Of a DNA stretch of 9,060 bases, positions 1-7,340 are shown one piece after another. Source of the stretch: JBPOIS01 sp052034295 (GTDB lineage: Bacteria; Pseudomonadota; Gammaproteobacteria; Pseudomonadales; Moraxellaceae); NCBI GenBank assembly GCA_052034295.1, contig JBPOIS010000030.1, positions 1 to 9,060 on the forward strand. The letters are read 5' to 3'. Each line of letters starts with the position of its first letter. Within the stretch, counting starts at the first letter, position 1. The position numbers were made by a program, and so were the translations under genes. The notes beneath the pieces were generated by a model, which was given only the letters and a program-made list of their open reading frames with translations, had not been told where the DNA came from and did no database searches.

Positions 1-1798
1 CGGTGAACATCGAGCACACGATGCCGATCGACAGCGTCACCGCAAAGCCCTTGATCGGGCCGGTCCCCACGGCAAACAGGATGAAGGCCACCAGCAGCGT
101 GGTCAGGTTGGAGTCAAAAATCGTCCCAAAGGCGCGGTCATACCCCGCCACAATCGCGTGTCTGGCACTGGCCCCCCGGCGCAGCTCCTCGCGGATGCGC
201 TCAAAGATCAGCACGTTGGCGTCCACCGCCATGCCGATGGTCAGCACAATCCCGGCAATGCCCGGCAGCGACAGCGCCGCACCGATCCACGACATCACCG
301 CCAGGATCATGGCCAGGTTCAGGAACAGCGCCACGTTGGCAATCACCCCAAACACCCGATAGAACGCGATCATGAACAGCGCCACCAGCACGAAGCCCAC
401 CTGCGTGGACAGCATGCCCTTGTCGATGTTTTCCTGACCCAGCGACGGGCCCACGGTGCGCTCTTCCACAAAATACATTGGTGCCGCCAGAGCCCCGGCC
501 CGCAGCAGCAGCGCCAGCTCAGCGGCTTCCTGCGGGCTGCCGACGCCGGTGATGCGGAACTGCGAACCCAGCACCGACTGGACCGTGGCACGGTTGATGA
601 CCACTTTTTCGGCATAGGGGGTGCGGGTTTCCACCGTCTTGCCGGTGACCGGGTCGGTGGCATAGCCGATGCGCTGTTTGTTTTCGATGAACAGCACGGC
701 CATCTGCTTGCCGACGGCATTGCGGGTGGCGTTCTGCATCAGCCGGCCACCCGAGGCGTCCAGGGTGATGTTGACCTGCGGCTGGTTGTTTTCATCCAGA
801 CCGCTCTGGGCATTCTGCACCCGCTCACCGGTCACGATGCGCTGGCGACTTAGCAGGATGTTCGGGCCATCGAGTTTTTCAAACGGAAACACTTCCGTAC
901 CCGCCGGGGCCGGACCGCCGGTGTAGCTGTCGGCACCCTCGGCCACCATGCGGAATTCCAGGTTGGCGGTGCGTCCCAGCACCCGCTTGGCTTCGGCCGT
1001 GTCCTGCACGCCCGGCAGCTCTACCACAATGCGGTTGCTGCCCTGGCTCTGCACCAGCGCTTCTGCCACGCCCAGCTCGTTGATCCGGTTGCGCAGGGTG
1101 GTCAGGTTCTGGCCCACGGCATACTGGCTGAGTTCCTGCAGCTTGGCCGGGGTGTAGGACAGCACCAGCGCCAGCCCGTCGGGCAGGGCCACGGCTTTCT
1201 GGTCAAACTCGGGCATCTGGCGGCGCAGCGTGTCCGAAGCCAGGCTGCGGCTGTCCGCATCGGCAAAGGTCAGGGTGAGGCTTTCTCCGGTGACCCGGAC
1301 ACTCTGGTAGGCCAGTTTGCCCTCGCGCAGGGTACGGCGGATGTCGGTCTGGGCGGTGTCCAGACGCTGTTCGATGGCTTTTTTCAGGTCCACTTCCAGC
1401 AGGAAATGCACCCCGCCGCGCAGGTCCAGACCCAGTTTCATGGGACGTGCACCAATGGCCCGCAGCCCCTCCGGGGTGGTGGGGGCCAGGTTCAGCGCCA
1501 CCACGTAGTTTTCACCCAGATTGCGGCGCAGCACTTCCTGGGCGCGCAATTGTTCATCGGGGGTGTTCAGCCGCAGCAGGGCAGATTTGCCGTCAAAGCT
1601 GTTGCCATGGCTGCTCAGGCCGGCCTGTTTCAGCAGGGTCTGGGCCTGGGTCAGCACGGATTGATTGATGGCACTGCCGGCCTTGGCCCCGGTGATCTGC
1701 ACGGCAGGTTCATCGGGATACAGGTTCGGCAAGGCATAAAGGGTGCTGATCGCCATGACGATCAGGATCAGCACATATTTCCAGGCGGCGTAACGCAT
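1..1798 (-). CDS. secD: Protein translocase subunit SecD (C-terminus beyond window)
   Basis: SecD is the inner-membrane partner of SecF; together they use the proton gradient to help pull proteins through SecYEG on the periplasmic side. Reading leftward from the ATG at 1798 gives 599 residues with no stop before the window edge; relatives have about 615-620, so only some 20 residues are missing. An N-terminal membrane helix (about residues 8-23) is followed by a large periplasmic region containing the family motif LGLDLRGGVHF (122-132). The C-terminal membrane block starts near residue 462 and includes LPGIAGIVLTIGMAVDANVL (511-530), with the conserved helix aspartate D526 that is linked to proton movement in the family, then FERIREE (532-538). 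The start lies 7 bases after the yajC stop. There is no strong Shine-Dalgarno sequence, so translation is probably coupled to yajC. secF is expected just beyond the left edge, but this cannot be seen. Confidence 0.97.
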   Translation of the reverse strand, partial: MRYAAWKYVLILIVMAISTLYALPNLYPDEPAVQITGAKAGSAINQSVLTQAQTLLKQAGLSSHGNSFDGKSALLRLNTPDEQLRAQEVLRRNLGENYVVALNLAPTTPEGLRAIGARPMKLGLDLRGGVHFLLEVDLKKAIEQRLDTAQTDIRRTLREGKLAYQSVRVTGESLTLTFADADSRSLASDTLRRQMPEFDQKAVALPDGLALVLSYTPAKLQELSQYAVGQNLTTLRNRINELGVAEALVQSQGSNRIVVELPGVQDTAEAKRVLGRTANLEFRMVAEGADSYTGGPAPAGTEVFPFEKLDGPNILLSRQRIVTGERVQNAQSGLDENNQPQVNITLDASGGRLMQNATRNAVGKQMAVLFIENKQRIGYATDPVTGKTVETRTPYAEKVVINRATVQSVLGSQFRITGVGSPQEAAELALLLRAGALAAPMYFVEERTVGPSLGQENIDKGMLSTQVGFVLVALFMIAFYRVFGVIANVALFLNLAMILAVMSWIGAALSLPGIAGIVLTIGMAVDANVLIFERIREELRRGASARHAIVAGYDRAFGTIFDSNLTTLLVAFILFAVGTGPIKGFAVTLSIGIVCSMFT

Positions 1799-1805
1799 AA
1801 GCGGC

Positions 1806-2168
1806 TTACTTGGTCAGGGACACGGCAGGGGATTGGGTGAGCTGGGCCAGCGTACCGGCCGGCAGCACGGAGATGACGGCGGCTTTTTGCACCACCACGT
1901 CATTGTTGCCCATGGCGACCACTGCATATTCGCCTTCGAGCTTTTTCACCTGACCCATCAGGCCCCCGGCAAAGATCACCTCACTGCCGACCGCCAGCGC
2001 ATCAATCATGCTGCGGTGTTCCTTGTTGCGGCGCATCTGCGGCCGCCAGATCAAAAAATAAAAAATCGCGATGATGGGCAAAAACATCAACAGCTGGCCC
2101 ATGACCGACGGGCCCGCAGGGGCTGCTGCCGCAGGGGCCGCATGGGCAGAAGCAATCAACAGGCTCAT
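1806..2168 (-). CDS. yajC: Sec translocon accessory protein YajC
   Basis: A 120-residue protein matching YajC, the small single-helix partner of SecDF in the preprotein translocase. It has a hydrophobic segment (about residues 23-41, including MFLPIIAIFYFLIWRPQMRR at 28-47) followed by a cytoplasmic domain with the characteristic GSEVIFAGGLMGQV (61-74). The start at 2168 is chosen because a purine-rich GAGAGGAAGG lies directly upstream and because the protein then begins with the short Ala-rich leader usual for the family. A longer in-frame reading from 2342 would add 58 residues that do not look like YajC. It sits immediately upstream of secD on the same strand, the normal yajC-secD order. 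Confidence 0.96.
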   Translation of the reverse strand: MSLLIASAHAAPAAAAPAGPSVMGQLLMFLPIIAIFYFLIWRPQMRRNKEHRSMIDALAVGSEVIFAGGLMGQVKKLEGEYAVVAMGNNDVVVQKAAVISVLPAGTLAQLTQSPAVSLTK

Positions 2169-2353
2169 GGCCTTCCTCTCTGATTTCCACAAAAAAATGG
2201 CGGCTGTGCGCACCGAGGGCGGACGGGCCAGCCTCGCATGATACAACAAAAAAATTGTCGGCATACCAGCATCTGAGGCGGCCTGCCTGCAAGGGTTCAG
2301 GTACAAAAAATCATCAGAAAAAGCCTTTTTTCCATGATTCAATCTATAAAAAC

Positions 2354-2382
2354 TTTAAATGAAAAAACGACTGTGCTAGCCT
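2354..2382 (+). promoter_or_regulatory. Candidate promoter of the cyd operon
   Basis: A possible -35 TTTAAA (2354-2359) is followed after 17 bases by an extended -10, TGC-TAGCCT, with TAGCCT at 2377-2382. Transcription would then start near 2389 and give a leader of about 50 bases before the first gene. The boxes match the sigma70 consensus only partly. A nearby TATAAA at 2345-2350 is an alternative -10 but lacks a fitting -35. This is a weak prediction. Confidence 0.3.
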
Positions 2383-2400
2383 AGGGCCATCGACCATGAT

Positions 2401-2422
2401 CAGGCCAGCATTGACTGGCCTG
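2401..2422 (+). repeat. Perfect 8-bp inverted repeat in the cyd leader
   Basis: CAGGCCAG (2401-2408) and CTGGCCTG (2415-2422) are exact inverted copies around a 6-base centre. In RNA they would form a stable hairpin ending 5 bases before the AGGAGGGA Shine-Dalgarno sequence (2428-2435) of the first cyd gene. It has no following T-run, so it is not an ordinary terminator. It could be a protein operator or a leader hairpin; the sequence does not decide. Confidence 0.6.
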
Positions 2423-2438
2423 TGCCCAGGAGGGACGT

Positions 2439-2696
2439 GTGAGCAGATCCAGGCCACGCCCGACCGGGGGCGTTTCATTCTGGCGTCAGGGCAGCCTGGC
2501 CCAGCGGCTGGGTGCAGCCATCCTGCTCAAGCTCTTTTTGCTGACCCTGATCTGGCTGTGCTTCTTTCGTCCGGCGCAGGTGCCGGTGAGCACCGCCTCG
2601 ACCGCGCAGCATTTCTTTTCCGGGGCGTCCCGCGATCGCGCGGCGGCAGCCGAATCTGTTTCAAATCCAGTCCAGGAGCACCGGGATGATCAGTGA
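2439..2696 (+). CDS. cydP: CydP-like small subunit of cytochrome bd oxidase
   Basis: An 85-residue protein with a GTG start and a strong AGGAGGGA Shine-Dalgarno sequence 3-5 bases upstream. It has one predicted membrane helix (about residues 25-43), read as LAQRLGAAILLKLFLLTLIW (20-39) and ending in CFFRP (41-45). The pattern of a basic N-terminus, an arginine before the helix, lysine K31 inside it and an FF-x-P end resembles the small CydP proteins found just upstream of cydA in beta- and gammaproteobacteria. The C-terminal 40 residues are low-complexity and polar. It overlaps the start of cydA by 11 bases, so the two are probably translationally coupled. The family assignment comes from memory of the motif and from position; the existence of the gene is well supported by the Shine-Dalgarno sequence and the overlap. 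Confidence 0.75.
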   Translation: MSRSRPRPTGGVSFWRQGSLAQRLGAAILLKLFLLTLIWLCFFRPAQVPVSTASTAQHFFSGASRDRAAAAESVSNPVQEHRDDQ

Positions 2697-4269
2697 GCAT
2701 CTCGTCGATCTGTCGCGCCTGCAGTTTGCAGTGACCGCGCTGTATCATTTTTTGTTTGTGCCACTCACCCTCGGGATGGTGTGGCTGCTGGTGATCATGG
2801 AGTCGGTCTATGTCATGACCGGCAAGGTGATCTGGAAGGACATGACCCGCTTCTGGGGCAAGCTGTTCGGGATCAACTTTGCCCTGGGCGTGACCACCGG
2901 CATCACGATGGAGTTCCAGTTTGGCACCAACTGGGCCTATTACTCGCATTATGTCGGCGACATCTTCGGCGCGCCGCTGGCGATCGAAGGGCTGATGGCG
3001 TTTTTTCTCGAATCGACCATGGTCGGACTGTTTTTCCTTGGCTGGGATCGGCTGTCGCGGCCCCAGCACCTGTTGGTGACGCTGCTGATGGCGATCGGCA
3101 CCAACCTGTCGGCGCTGTGGATCCTGATTGCCAACGGCTGGATGCAGCATCCGGTCGGGGCTGAATTCAACTACACCACCATGCGCATGGAAATGACCGA
3201 TTTCATGGCGGTGCTGTTCAACCCCGATGCACAGGCCAAATTCGTGCACACCGTGTCGGCGGGCTATGTGACCGGCTCGATGTTTGTGCTGTCGATTGCC
3301 AGCTGGTATTTGCTGCAAAAGAAAAACGTCGAGTTTGCCAAGCGCAGCTTTCATGTGGCGGCGGCGTTTGGGCTGGCTTCGGTGTGCTCGGTGATCGTGC
3401 TCGGGGATGAGTCCGGCTATGCGGTCGGCGAGGCCCAGCAGACCAAGATGGCCGCGATCGAGGGCATGTGGGAAACCAAACCGGCCCCGGCTCCGCTGAC
3501 GCTGGTGGCCAGCTTCAACGAAACAGAAAACCGCAACAACTGGGCACTCGAGATCCCCTATGTGATGGGCATCATCGGCACCCGCTCACTGGACAAGCCG
3601 ATCATCGGCATCGGCCCGCTGAAGGAAAAAAACCGCGAGCGCATCCTCAATGGCATCCCGGCCGTCACCGCGCTGGAGGCCCTGCGCGCCAATCCGCAGG
3701 ATGCTGCGGCCAAAGCCATCTTTGAGGCACACAAGGCCGATCTGGGCTTTGGGCTGCTGCTGAAAAAATACACCACCGATGTGTCACAGGCCACGCCCGC
3801 AATGATCCAGCAGGCGGTGGACAGCACCATCCCGCGCGTGCCGCCGATGTTCTGGTCTTTCCGCATCATGGTGGGGCTGGGCTTTTTGATGCTGATCCTG
3901 TTTGCGCTGGCGATGTGGCACTCGGTGAAGGGCACCTACCTCAAGCAAAAATGGCTGTTGCGCTGGGCGCTGTGGATGCTGCCGGCGCCGTGGGTTGCGG
4001 CCGAGCTGGGCTGGTTCGTGGCCGAATATGGCCGCCAGCCATGGACCATTTATGGGGTGCTGCCCACGCACCTGTCGGTGTCCACCCTGAGTGTGGAGAG
4101 CATTTATGGCTCGCTGGCCGGTTTTGTGGGCTTTTACACCGTGCTGCTGATCATTGAAATGTACCTGATGGTCAAATACGCCAAGGCCGGGCCAGCCAGT
4201 CTGGGCACTGGCCGCTATGACGGTGAACAGGTTCAGGGCGCGGCGGGCGTCCAGGGAGGTGCATCATGA
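2686..4269 (+). CDS. cydA: Cytochrome bd ubiquinol oxidase subunit I
   Basis: This is the quinol-oxidising, haem-carrying subunit of the inner-membrane bd oxidase, which reduces oxygen to water without pumping protons. At 527 residues it is close to the 522 of the E. coli protein and aligns with an offset of two. The key residues are visible: H21 (haem b595 ligand, E. coli H19), H188 and M395 (haem b558 ligands, E. coli H186 and M393), and the acidic pair E101 and E109 in AIEGLMAFFLEST. K254 and E259 of the quinol loop are in QTKMAAIEGMWET, and GRQPW is at 449-453. The insert after the quinol-binding region makes this the long Q-loop type. An AGGAG lies 7 bases before the ATG. The stop overlaps the cydB start (ATGA). 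Confidence 0.98.
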   Translation: MISEHLVDLSRLQFAVTALYHFLFVPLTLGMVWLLVIMESVYVMTGKVIWKDMTRFWGKLFGINFALGVTTGITMEFQFGTNWAYYSHYVGDIFGAPLAIEGLMAFFLESTMVGLFFLGWDRLSRPQHLLVTLLMAIGTNLSALWILIANGWMQHPVGAEFNYTTMRMEMTDFMAVLFNPDAQAKFVHTVSAGYVTGSMFVLSIASWYLLQKKNVEFAKRSFHVAAAFGLASVCSVIVLGDESGYAVGEAQQTKMAAIEGMWETKPAPAPLTLVASFNETENRNNWALEIPYVMGIIGTRSLDKPIIGIGPLKEKNRERILNGIPAVTALEALRANPQDAAAKAIFEAHKADLGFGLLLKKYTTDVSQATPAMIQQAVDSTIPRVPPMFWSFRIMVGLGFLMLILFALAMWHSVKGTYLKQKWLLRWALWMLPAPWVAAELGWFVAEYGRQPWTIYGVLPTHLSVSTLSVESIYGSLAGFVGFYTVLLIIEMYLMVKYAKAGPASLGTGRYDGEQVQGAAGVQGGAS

Positions 4270-5405
4270 TGCTCGATTATGAAACCCTGAAAATCATCTG
4301 GTGGCTGCTGGTCGGCGTGCTGCTGGTGGGCTTTGCCATCATGGATGGCCACGACATGGGCGTCGGTACGCTGCTGCCGTTCGTGGGCAAAAATGACGAA
4401 GAGCGCCGGGTGGTCATCAACACCGTCGGCATGCACTGGGAGGGCAATCAGGTCTGGTTCATCACCGGGGGCGGGGCAATTTTTGCAGCATGGCCGCTGG
4501 TGTATGCCACTGCGTTCAGTGGCTTTTACTGGGCGATGATGGCGGTGCTGTGGGCGCTGTTTTTCCGCCCGGTGGGCTTCAAATACCGCAGCATGCTGCA
4601 GTCGGCGCGCTGGCGCAGCGGCTGGGACTGGGGGATTTTTGTGGGCAGTTTCGTGCCGCCGGTGATTTTTGGGGTGGCCTTTGGCAACCTGTTTCTGGGC
4701 GTGCCGTTTGGCTTCAATGACTACATGATGCCCCACTATGACGGCAGCTTCTGGGCCCTGCTCAATCCGTTTGCGCTGCTGTGCGGGCTGGTGTCCTCGG
4801 CAATGATCACCCTGCAGGGGGCGACCTATCTGGCGCACCGCACCGAAGGCGACCTGCAGCGCCGTGCCATTCTGGCGGTGCAGGGGGCGGCGCTGCTGCT
4901 GGTGCTGCTGTTTGTGGCCGGTGGCGTCTGGCTGCAGGCGATTCCGGGCTACCGGATCGTGTCCGAGGTGAATCCGGGCGCGCTGCCCAATCCACTGGAC
5001 AAGGCCGTGGTGCGCGAGGCCGGGGCGTGGATGGCCAATTATGCCGCCCAGCCGCTGCTGTGGCTGCTGCCTGCGCTGGGCGTGTTCGGGGCTGCGCTGG
5101 CGGCGCTGCTGGCCCGGCTGCAGCGGACGCTGCTGGCGTTTGTGGCCTCATCACTGGCGATTGTCGGGGTGATTGGCACGGCAGGGGCGTCGCTGTTTCC
5201 CTTTGTGCTGCCGTCCAGCAGTGAGCCCTTCGCCAGCCTGACGGTGTGGGACAGTGTGTCCAGTCACCTGACCCTGCAGATCATGCTGTTGGCCACGCTG
5301 ATTTTCATGCCGATCATCATTGCCTACACCAGCTGGGCCTACCATGTGATGCGTGGCAAGGTGACGGCAGCCTACATCCGTGAACATGACCATGCCGCAT
5401 ATTGA
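4266..5405 (+). CDS. cydB: Cytochrome bd ubiquinol oxidase subunit II
   Basis: The second large membrane subunit of the bd oxidase, which packs against CydA. It is 379 residues, the same length as E. coli CydB. Typical family segments are LVGFAIMDGHDMGVGTLLPF near the N-terminus (residues 20-39, with the conserved GHDMG), then MHWEGNQVWFITGGGAIFAA and the FFRPVGFKYR stretch, followed by several further hydrophobic helices. The gene begins inside the cydA stop (ATGA overlap) with a GGGAGGT Shine-Dalgarno sequence at 4254-4260. Two successive ATG codons (4266 and 4269) make the exact first residue uncertain by one. Confidence 0.98.
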   Translation: MMLDYETLKIIWWLLVGVLLVGFAIMDGHDMGVGTLLPFVGKNDEERRVVINTVGMHWEGNQVWFITGGGAIFAAWPLVYATAFSGFYWAMMAVLWALFFRPVGFKYRSMLQSARWRSGWDWGIFVGSFVPPVIFGVAFGNLFLGVPFGFNDYMMPHYDGSFWALLNPFALLCGLVSSAMITLQGATYLAHRTEGDLQRRAILAVQGAALLLVLLFVAGGVWLQAIPGYRIVSEVNPGALPNPLDKAVVREAGAWMANYAAQPLLWLLPALGVFGAALAALLARLQRTLLAFVASSLAIVGVIGTAGASLFPFVLPSSSEPFASLTVWDSVSSHLTLQIMLLATLIFMPIIIAYTSWAYHVMRGKVTAAYIREHDHAAY

Positions 5406-5431
5406 GCGGCTTTGAAAAGGAGTACGCCATC

Positions 5432-5578
5432 ATGTGGTATTTCACCTGGGTGCTGGGCGTGGGGTTTGCGGTGCTGCTGGCGATCATGAACGCCATGTGG
5501 TACGAAAACCGTGCCGCCCGCCGCGAGTCGATGGCCGAACAGTTCAACCCGCCGGACAACCCCCGCGATGATGCCTGA
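5432..5578 (+). CDS. cydX: CydX small subunit of cytochrome bd oxidase
   Basis: A 48-residue single-helix protein, easily missed by gene finders. It starts MWYFTWVLGVG, close to the MWYFxWxLG signature of E. coli CydX (37 residues), and continues with a hydrophobic helix to about residue 23 and a polar, charged tail. In the family this peptide binds next to CydA near the haems and stabilises the oxidase. AAGGAGT (5417-5423) gives a good Shine-Dalgarno sequence about 8 bases before the ATG. It sits 26 bases after cydB, the expected place, and its 3' end overlaps the next gene. Confidence 0.95.
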   Translation: MWYFTWVLGVGFAVLLAIMNAMWYENRAARRESMAEQFNPPDNPRDDA

Positions 5579-5870
5579 GCACGAACCGGCGCCCGAGTCC
5601 GGGGGGCAGGCCGCCCTGCACGGGCCAGCGCTGCTGGTCGGTGTGGGGGTGATGGTGGTGGGCAGCCTCTGGCCGCTGGTGTTTGCCGATGCACAGGGCA
5701 AAGCGGATCATGCCCTGCTGCTGGTGCTGATGTGGGCGATGGCGGCGGGTCTGGTGCGTGGGGTGGGGTTTATTCCCCACCACCCGTTGCCGCGCGGGCT
5801 GCTGTCGGGCTGGGCCTGCACAGTGGCCTTGCTGCTGTATCTGCTGCTGCGTTATGGTCCAGGCGCCTGA
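5568..5870 (+). CDS. ybgE: Cyd operon accessory protein, YbgE family
   Basis: A protein of 99-100 residues (starts at 5568 or 5571) with three predicted membrane helices, about residues 20-40, 47-67 and 76-94. The middle helix contains LMWAMAAGLVRGVGFIPHHP (54-73), which matches the LLMWAVCAGVIHGVGFRP signature of E. coli YbgE (97 residues). The family always sits in or next to cyd operons; its exact role in oxidase assembly is unsettled. The start overlaps the end of cydX by 8-11 bases and has no Shine-Dalgarno sequence of its own, suggesting translational coupling. A longer reading from 5511 would lie entirely within cydX and is unlikely. Confidence 0.88.
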   Translation: MMPEHEPAPESGGQAALHGPALLVGVGVMVVGSLWPLVFADAQGKADHALLLVLMWAMAAGLVRGVGFIPHHPLPRGLLSGWACTVALLLYLLLRYGPGA

Positions 5871-5899
5871 AGGGCCTCCGTCACAGGCTGCAGTATGGC

Positions 5900-5927
5900 T
5901 TGACAGTCCAGACAAAGCCGCTAAGAT
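5900..5927 (+). promoter_or_regulatory. Sigma70-type promoter for the tRNA pair
   Basis: A perfect -35 TTGACA (5900-5905) and a -10 TAAGAT (5922-5927) are separated by 16 bases. Transcription would begin near 5934, about a dozen bases before the mature tRNA-Leu. This is the best promoter match in the window and fits a highly expressed tRNA unit. Confidence 0.75.
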
Positions 5928-5946
5928 AGCACCTCGCACGATCCCG

Positions 5947-6033
5947 CCCGGGGTGGTGAAATTGGTAGACGCGGTGGACTCAAAATCCACTGTCAGCGAT
6001 GACGTGTCGGTTCGAGTCCGACCCCCGGGACCA
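5947..6033 (+). tRNA. tRNA-Leu (anticodon CAA)
   Basis: An 87-base class II tRNA. The acceptor stem CCCGGGG (5947-5953) pairs with CCCCGGG (6023-6029), followed by discriminator A6030, as expected for leucine, and an encoded CCA. The D-arm contains AAATTGGTAGA. The anticodon stem GTGGA/TCCAC encloses the loop CTCAAAA with anticodon CAA at 5981-5983, which reads UUG. A long variable arm follows, and the T-arm is GTCGG-TTCGAGT-CCGAC. The first pair is C1:G72 rather than the more common G1:C72. Confidence 0.96.
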
Positions 6034-6081
6034 TCTTTCAGGCCCTGATGATTGCCCTGTGAAGTGCGTGTGGACCCCACA

Positions 6082-6171
6082 GGAAGCGTGGCAGAGCGGT
6101 TTAATGCACCGGTCTTGAAAACCGACGAGGGCGCAAGTCCTCCGTGAGTTCGAATCTCACCGCTTCCGCCA
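6082..6171 (+). tRNA. tRNA-Ser (anticodon TGA)
   Basis: A 90-base class II tRNA with acceptor stem GGAAGCG/CGCTTCC, discriminator G6168 as usual for serine, and an encoded CCA. The anticodon loop CTTGAAA (6114-6120) carries TGA at 6116-6118, reading UCA. It has a long variable arm (GAGG...CCTC) and T-arm GTGAG-TTCGAAT-CTCAC. The outermost anticodon-stem pair is a C6109-A6125 mismatch where relatives such as E. coli have C-G. It follows the tRNA-Leu by 48 bases and is probably processed from the same transcript; I see no separate strong promoter between them. Confidence 0.96.
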
Positions 6172-6179
6172 AATCTCGA

Positions 6180-6207
6180 AAGGCCCCGGATGACTGGGGC
6201 TTTTTTT
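6180..6207 (+). terminator. Rho-independent terminator after the tRNA pair
   Basis: GCCCC (6183-6187) and GGGGC (6196-6200) form a GC-rich stem with an 8-base loop, followed directly by seven T residues (6201-6207). The A residues before the stem can extend pairing into the T-run. It ends the tRNA-Leu/tRNA-Ser transcript and implies that queA has its own promoter in 6208-6302, although I could not identify one there. Confidence 0.85.
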
Positions 6208-6302
6208 ATGGGGCTTCACTCATGTTCCATGGATCAATCAGCGCCTGGCTGGCTGGTGTCAGGGAAATTGCCTTCAAAAACACCATTCCCGGCGCGTTTC
6301 CC

Positions 6303-7340
6303 ATGCAGCTTTCTGATTTTGATTACGACCTGCCCAATGAATTGATTGCCCGCCATCCGCTGGCCGAGCGCAGTGCATCGCGGCTGCTGGTGCTGCCTGC
6401 TCAGGGCGGGCTGGAGGACCGGCAGATCCGTGACCTGCCGGCCTTGCTGCAACCGGGCGACGTGCTGGTGGTCAATGACACCCGGGTGATCAAGGCACGC
6501 CTGCACGGTCAGCGCAGCAGTGGCGGTGCCGTGGAATGCCTGATCGAGCGGGTCACCGGCGAGCACACCGCCTGGGCCCACCTCAAGGCCAGCAACAGCC
6601 CTAAGGCCTGCGCCGAGTTGTGGTTTGGCGAGGGGAAAAAGCGTGCCGTGGTGGAAGGCCGCGAAGGGGCATTGTTTGCGCTGCGCTTTGACACCCCTGT
6701 GCTGGCGGTGCTGGAGCAGCACGGTGAGCTGCCGATCCCGCCGTATTTTGAGCGCCGCGCCGATGCCAGTGACGACGAGCGCTACCAGACCGTGTTTCAT
6801 GATCCGGCCAAGGCGGCCAGTGTGGCCGCCCCGACGGCGGGCCTGCATCTGGATGAGCCGCTGCTGCAGGCCCTGCAGGCCCGTGGCATCGCGCTGGCCA
6901 GGGTCACCCTGCATGTGGGGGCCGGGACCTTTCAGCCGGTGCGGGTGAACGACATCACCCAGCACCAGATGCACAGTGAATGGGCTGAAGTCAGTGCCGA
7001 CGCGGTGGCGGCGATTGCGGCAGCGCAGGCACGCGGCGGCCGGGTGGTCGCCGTGGGCACCACGGCCACGCGGGCGCTGGAGAGTGCGGCCCAGGCGCAT
7101 GGCGGGGTGCTGGCACCGTGGTCGGGGGAGACGCGGATTTTCATGTATCCGGGCTTTCAGTTCCGGGTGGTGGACCGGCTACTGACCAATTTTCACTTGC
7201 CGCAGTCCACGCTGCTGATGCTGGTGTCGGCCTTTGCGGGCCGGGAACGCATTCTGGCGGCCTATCAGCACGCGATTGCCCAGCGTTACCGGTTTTTCAG
7301 CTATGGGGATGCGATGTTGCTGGCGCGGGTGGACGGGTGA
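6303..7340 (+). CDS. queA: S-adenosylmethionine:tRNA ribosyltransferase-isomerase
   Basis: QueA transfers and rearranges the ribosyl group of S-adenosylmethionine onto preQ1 at the wobble position of tRNAs with a GUN anticodon, giving epoxyqueuosine. The 345-residue product has the family landmarks in order: MQLSDFDYDLPNELIA at the start, VNDTRVIKAR (57-66), GELPIPPY (141-148), AAPTAGLH (175-182), VTLHVGAGTF (201-210), TTATRALE (253-260), TNFHLP (295-300) and FSYGDAML (332-339). The start at 6303 is chosen from the family N-terminus. No clear Shine-Dalgarno sequence precedes it. An in-frame ATG at 6222 would add 27 unconserved residues after a weak GGGG, and the open frame even runs back into tRNA-Ser. 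The family normally has about 340-360 residues, so the gene is intact. Confidence 0.97.
   Translation: MQLSDFDYDLPNELIARHPLAERSASRLLVLPAQGGLEDRQIRDLPALLQPGDVLVVNDTRVIKARLHGQRSSGGAVECLIERVTGEHTAWAHLKASNSPKACAELWFGEGKKRAVVEGREGALFALRFDTPVLAVLEQHGELPIPPYFERRADASDDERYQTVFHDPAKAASVAAPTAGLHLDEPLLQALQARGIALARVTLHVGAGTFQPVRVNDITQHQMHSEWAEVSADAVAAIAAAQARGGRVVAVGTTATRALESAAQAHGGVLAPWSGETRIFMYPGFQFRVVDRLLTNFHLPQSTLLMLVSAFAGRERILAAYQHAIAQRYRFFSYGDAMLLARVDG

Larger units (their letters stand above)
2169..2438. other. Divergent intergenic region between yajC and the cyd operon
   Basis: This 270-base region must hold the promoters for yajC-secD (leftward) and the cyd operon (rightward). It is visibly more AT-rich than the genes on either side, especially 2241-2255 and 2306-2367. 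For yajC, a TATCAT on the minus strand (2243-2238) could be a -10 box, but no good -35 sits at the right distance. I looked for a TTGAT-N4-ATCAA box of the FNR/ANR type, a common control of cyd genes, and saw no convincing one. No ORF here looks real. Confidence 0.6.

Noticed and set aside
158..853. A 231-codon open frame on the plus strand opposite secD
   Set aside because: SecD on the minus strand is unmistakable through this whole region; the plus-strand frame has the biased composition of a GC-rich antisense shadow.
2169..2342. N-terminal extension of yajC to 2342
   Set aside because: The added residues are unlike YajC, and the ATG at 2168 has a purine-rich Shine-Dalgarno sequence and the usual leader.
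2300..2440. FNR/ANR box controlling the cyd operon
   Set aside because: Only partial half-sites such as ATGAT were found; no pair with correct spacing is present.
2527..3354. A 275-codon open frame on the minus strand opposite cydA
   Set aside because: It is a His/Arg/Gln-rich shadow of the well-conserved cydA reading frame and shows no family features.
5947..6171. tRNA pair as an integration site of a mobile element
   Set aside because: No integrase is present and I see no repeat of a tRNA 3' end elsewhere in the window.
6144..6302. Upstream extension of queA starting inside tRNA-Ser
   Set aside because: It would begin within a structural RNA and cross a terminator; the family N-terminus starts at 6303.
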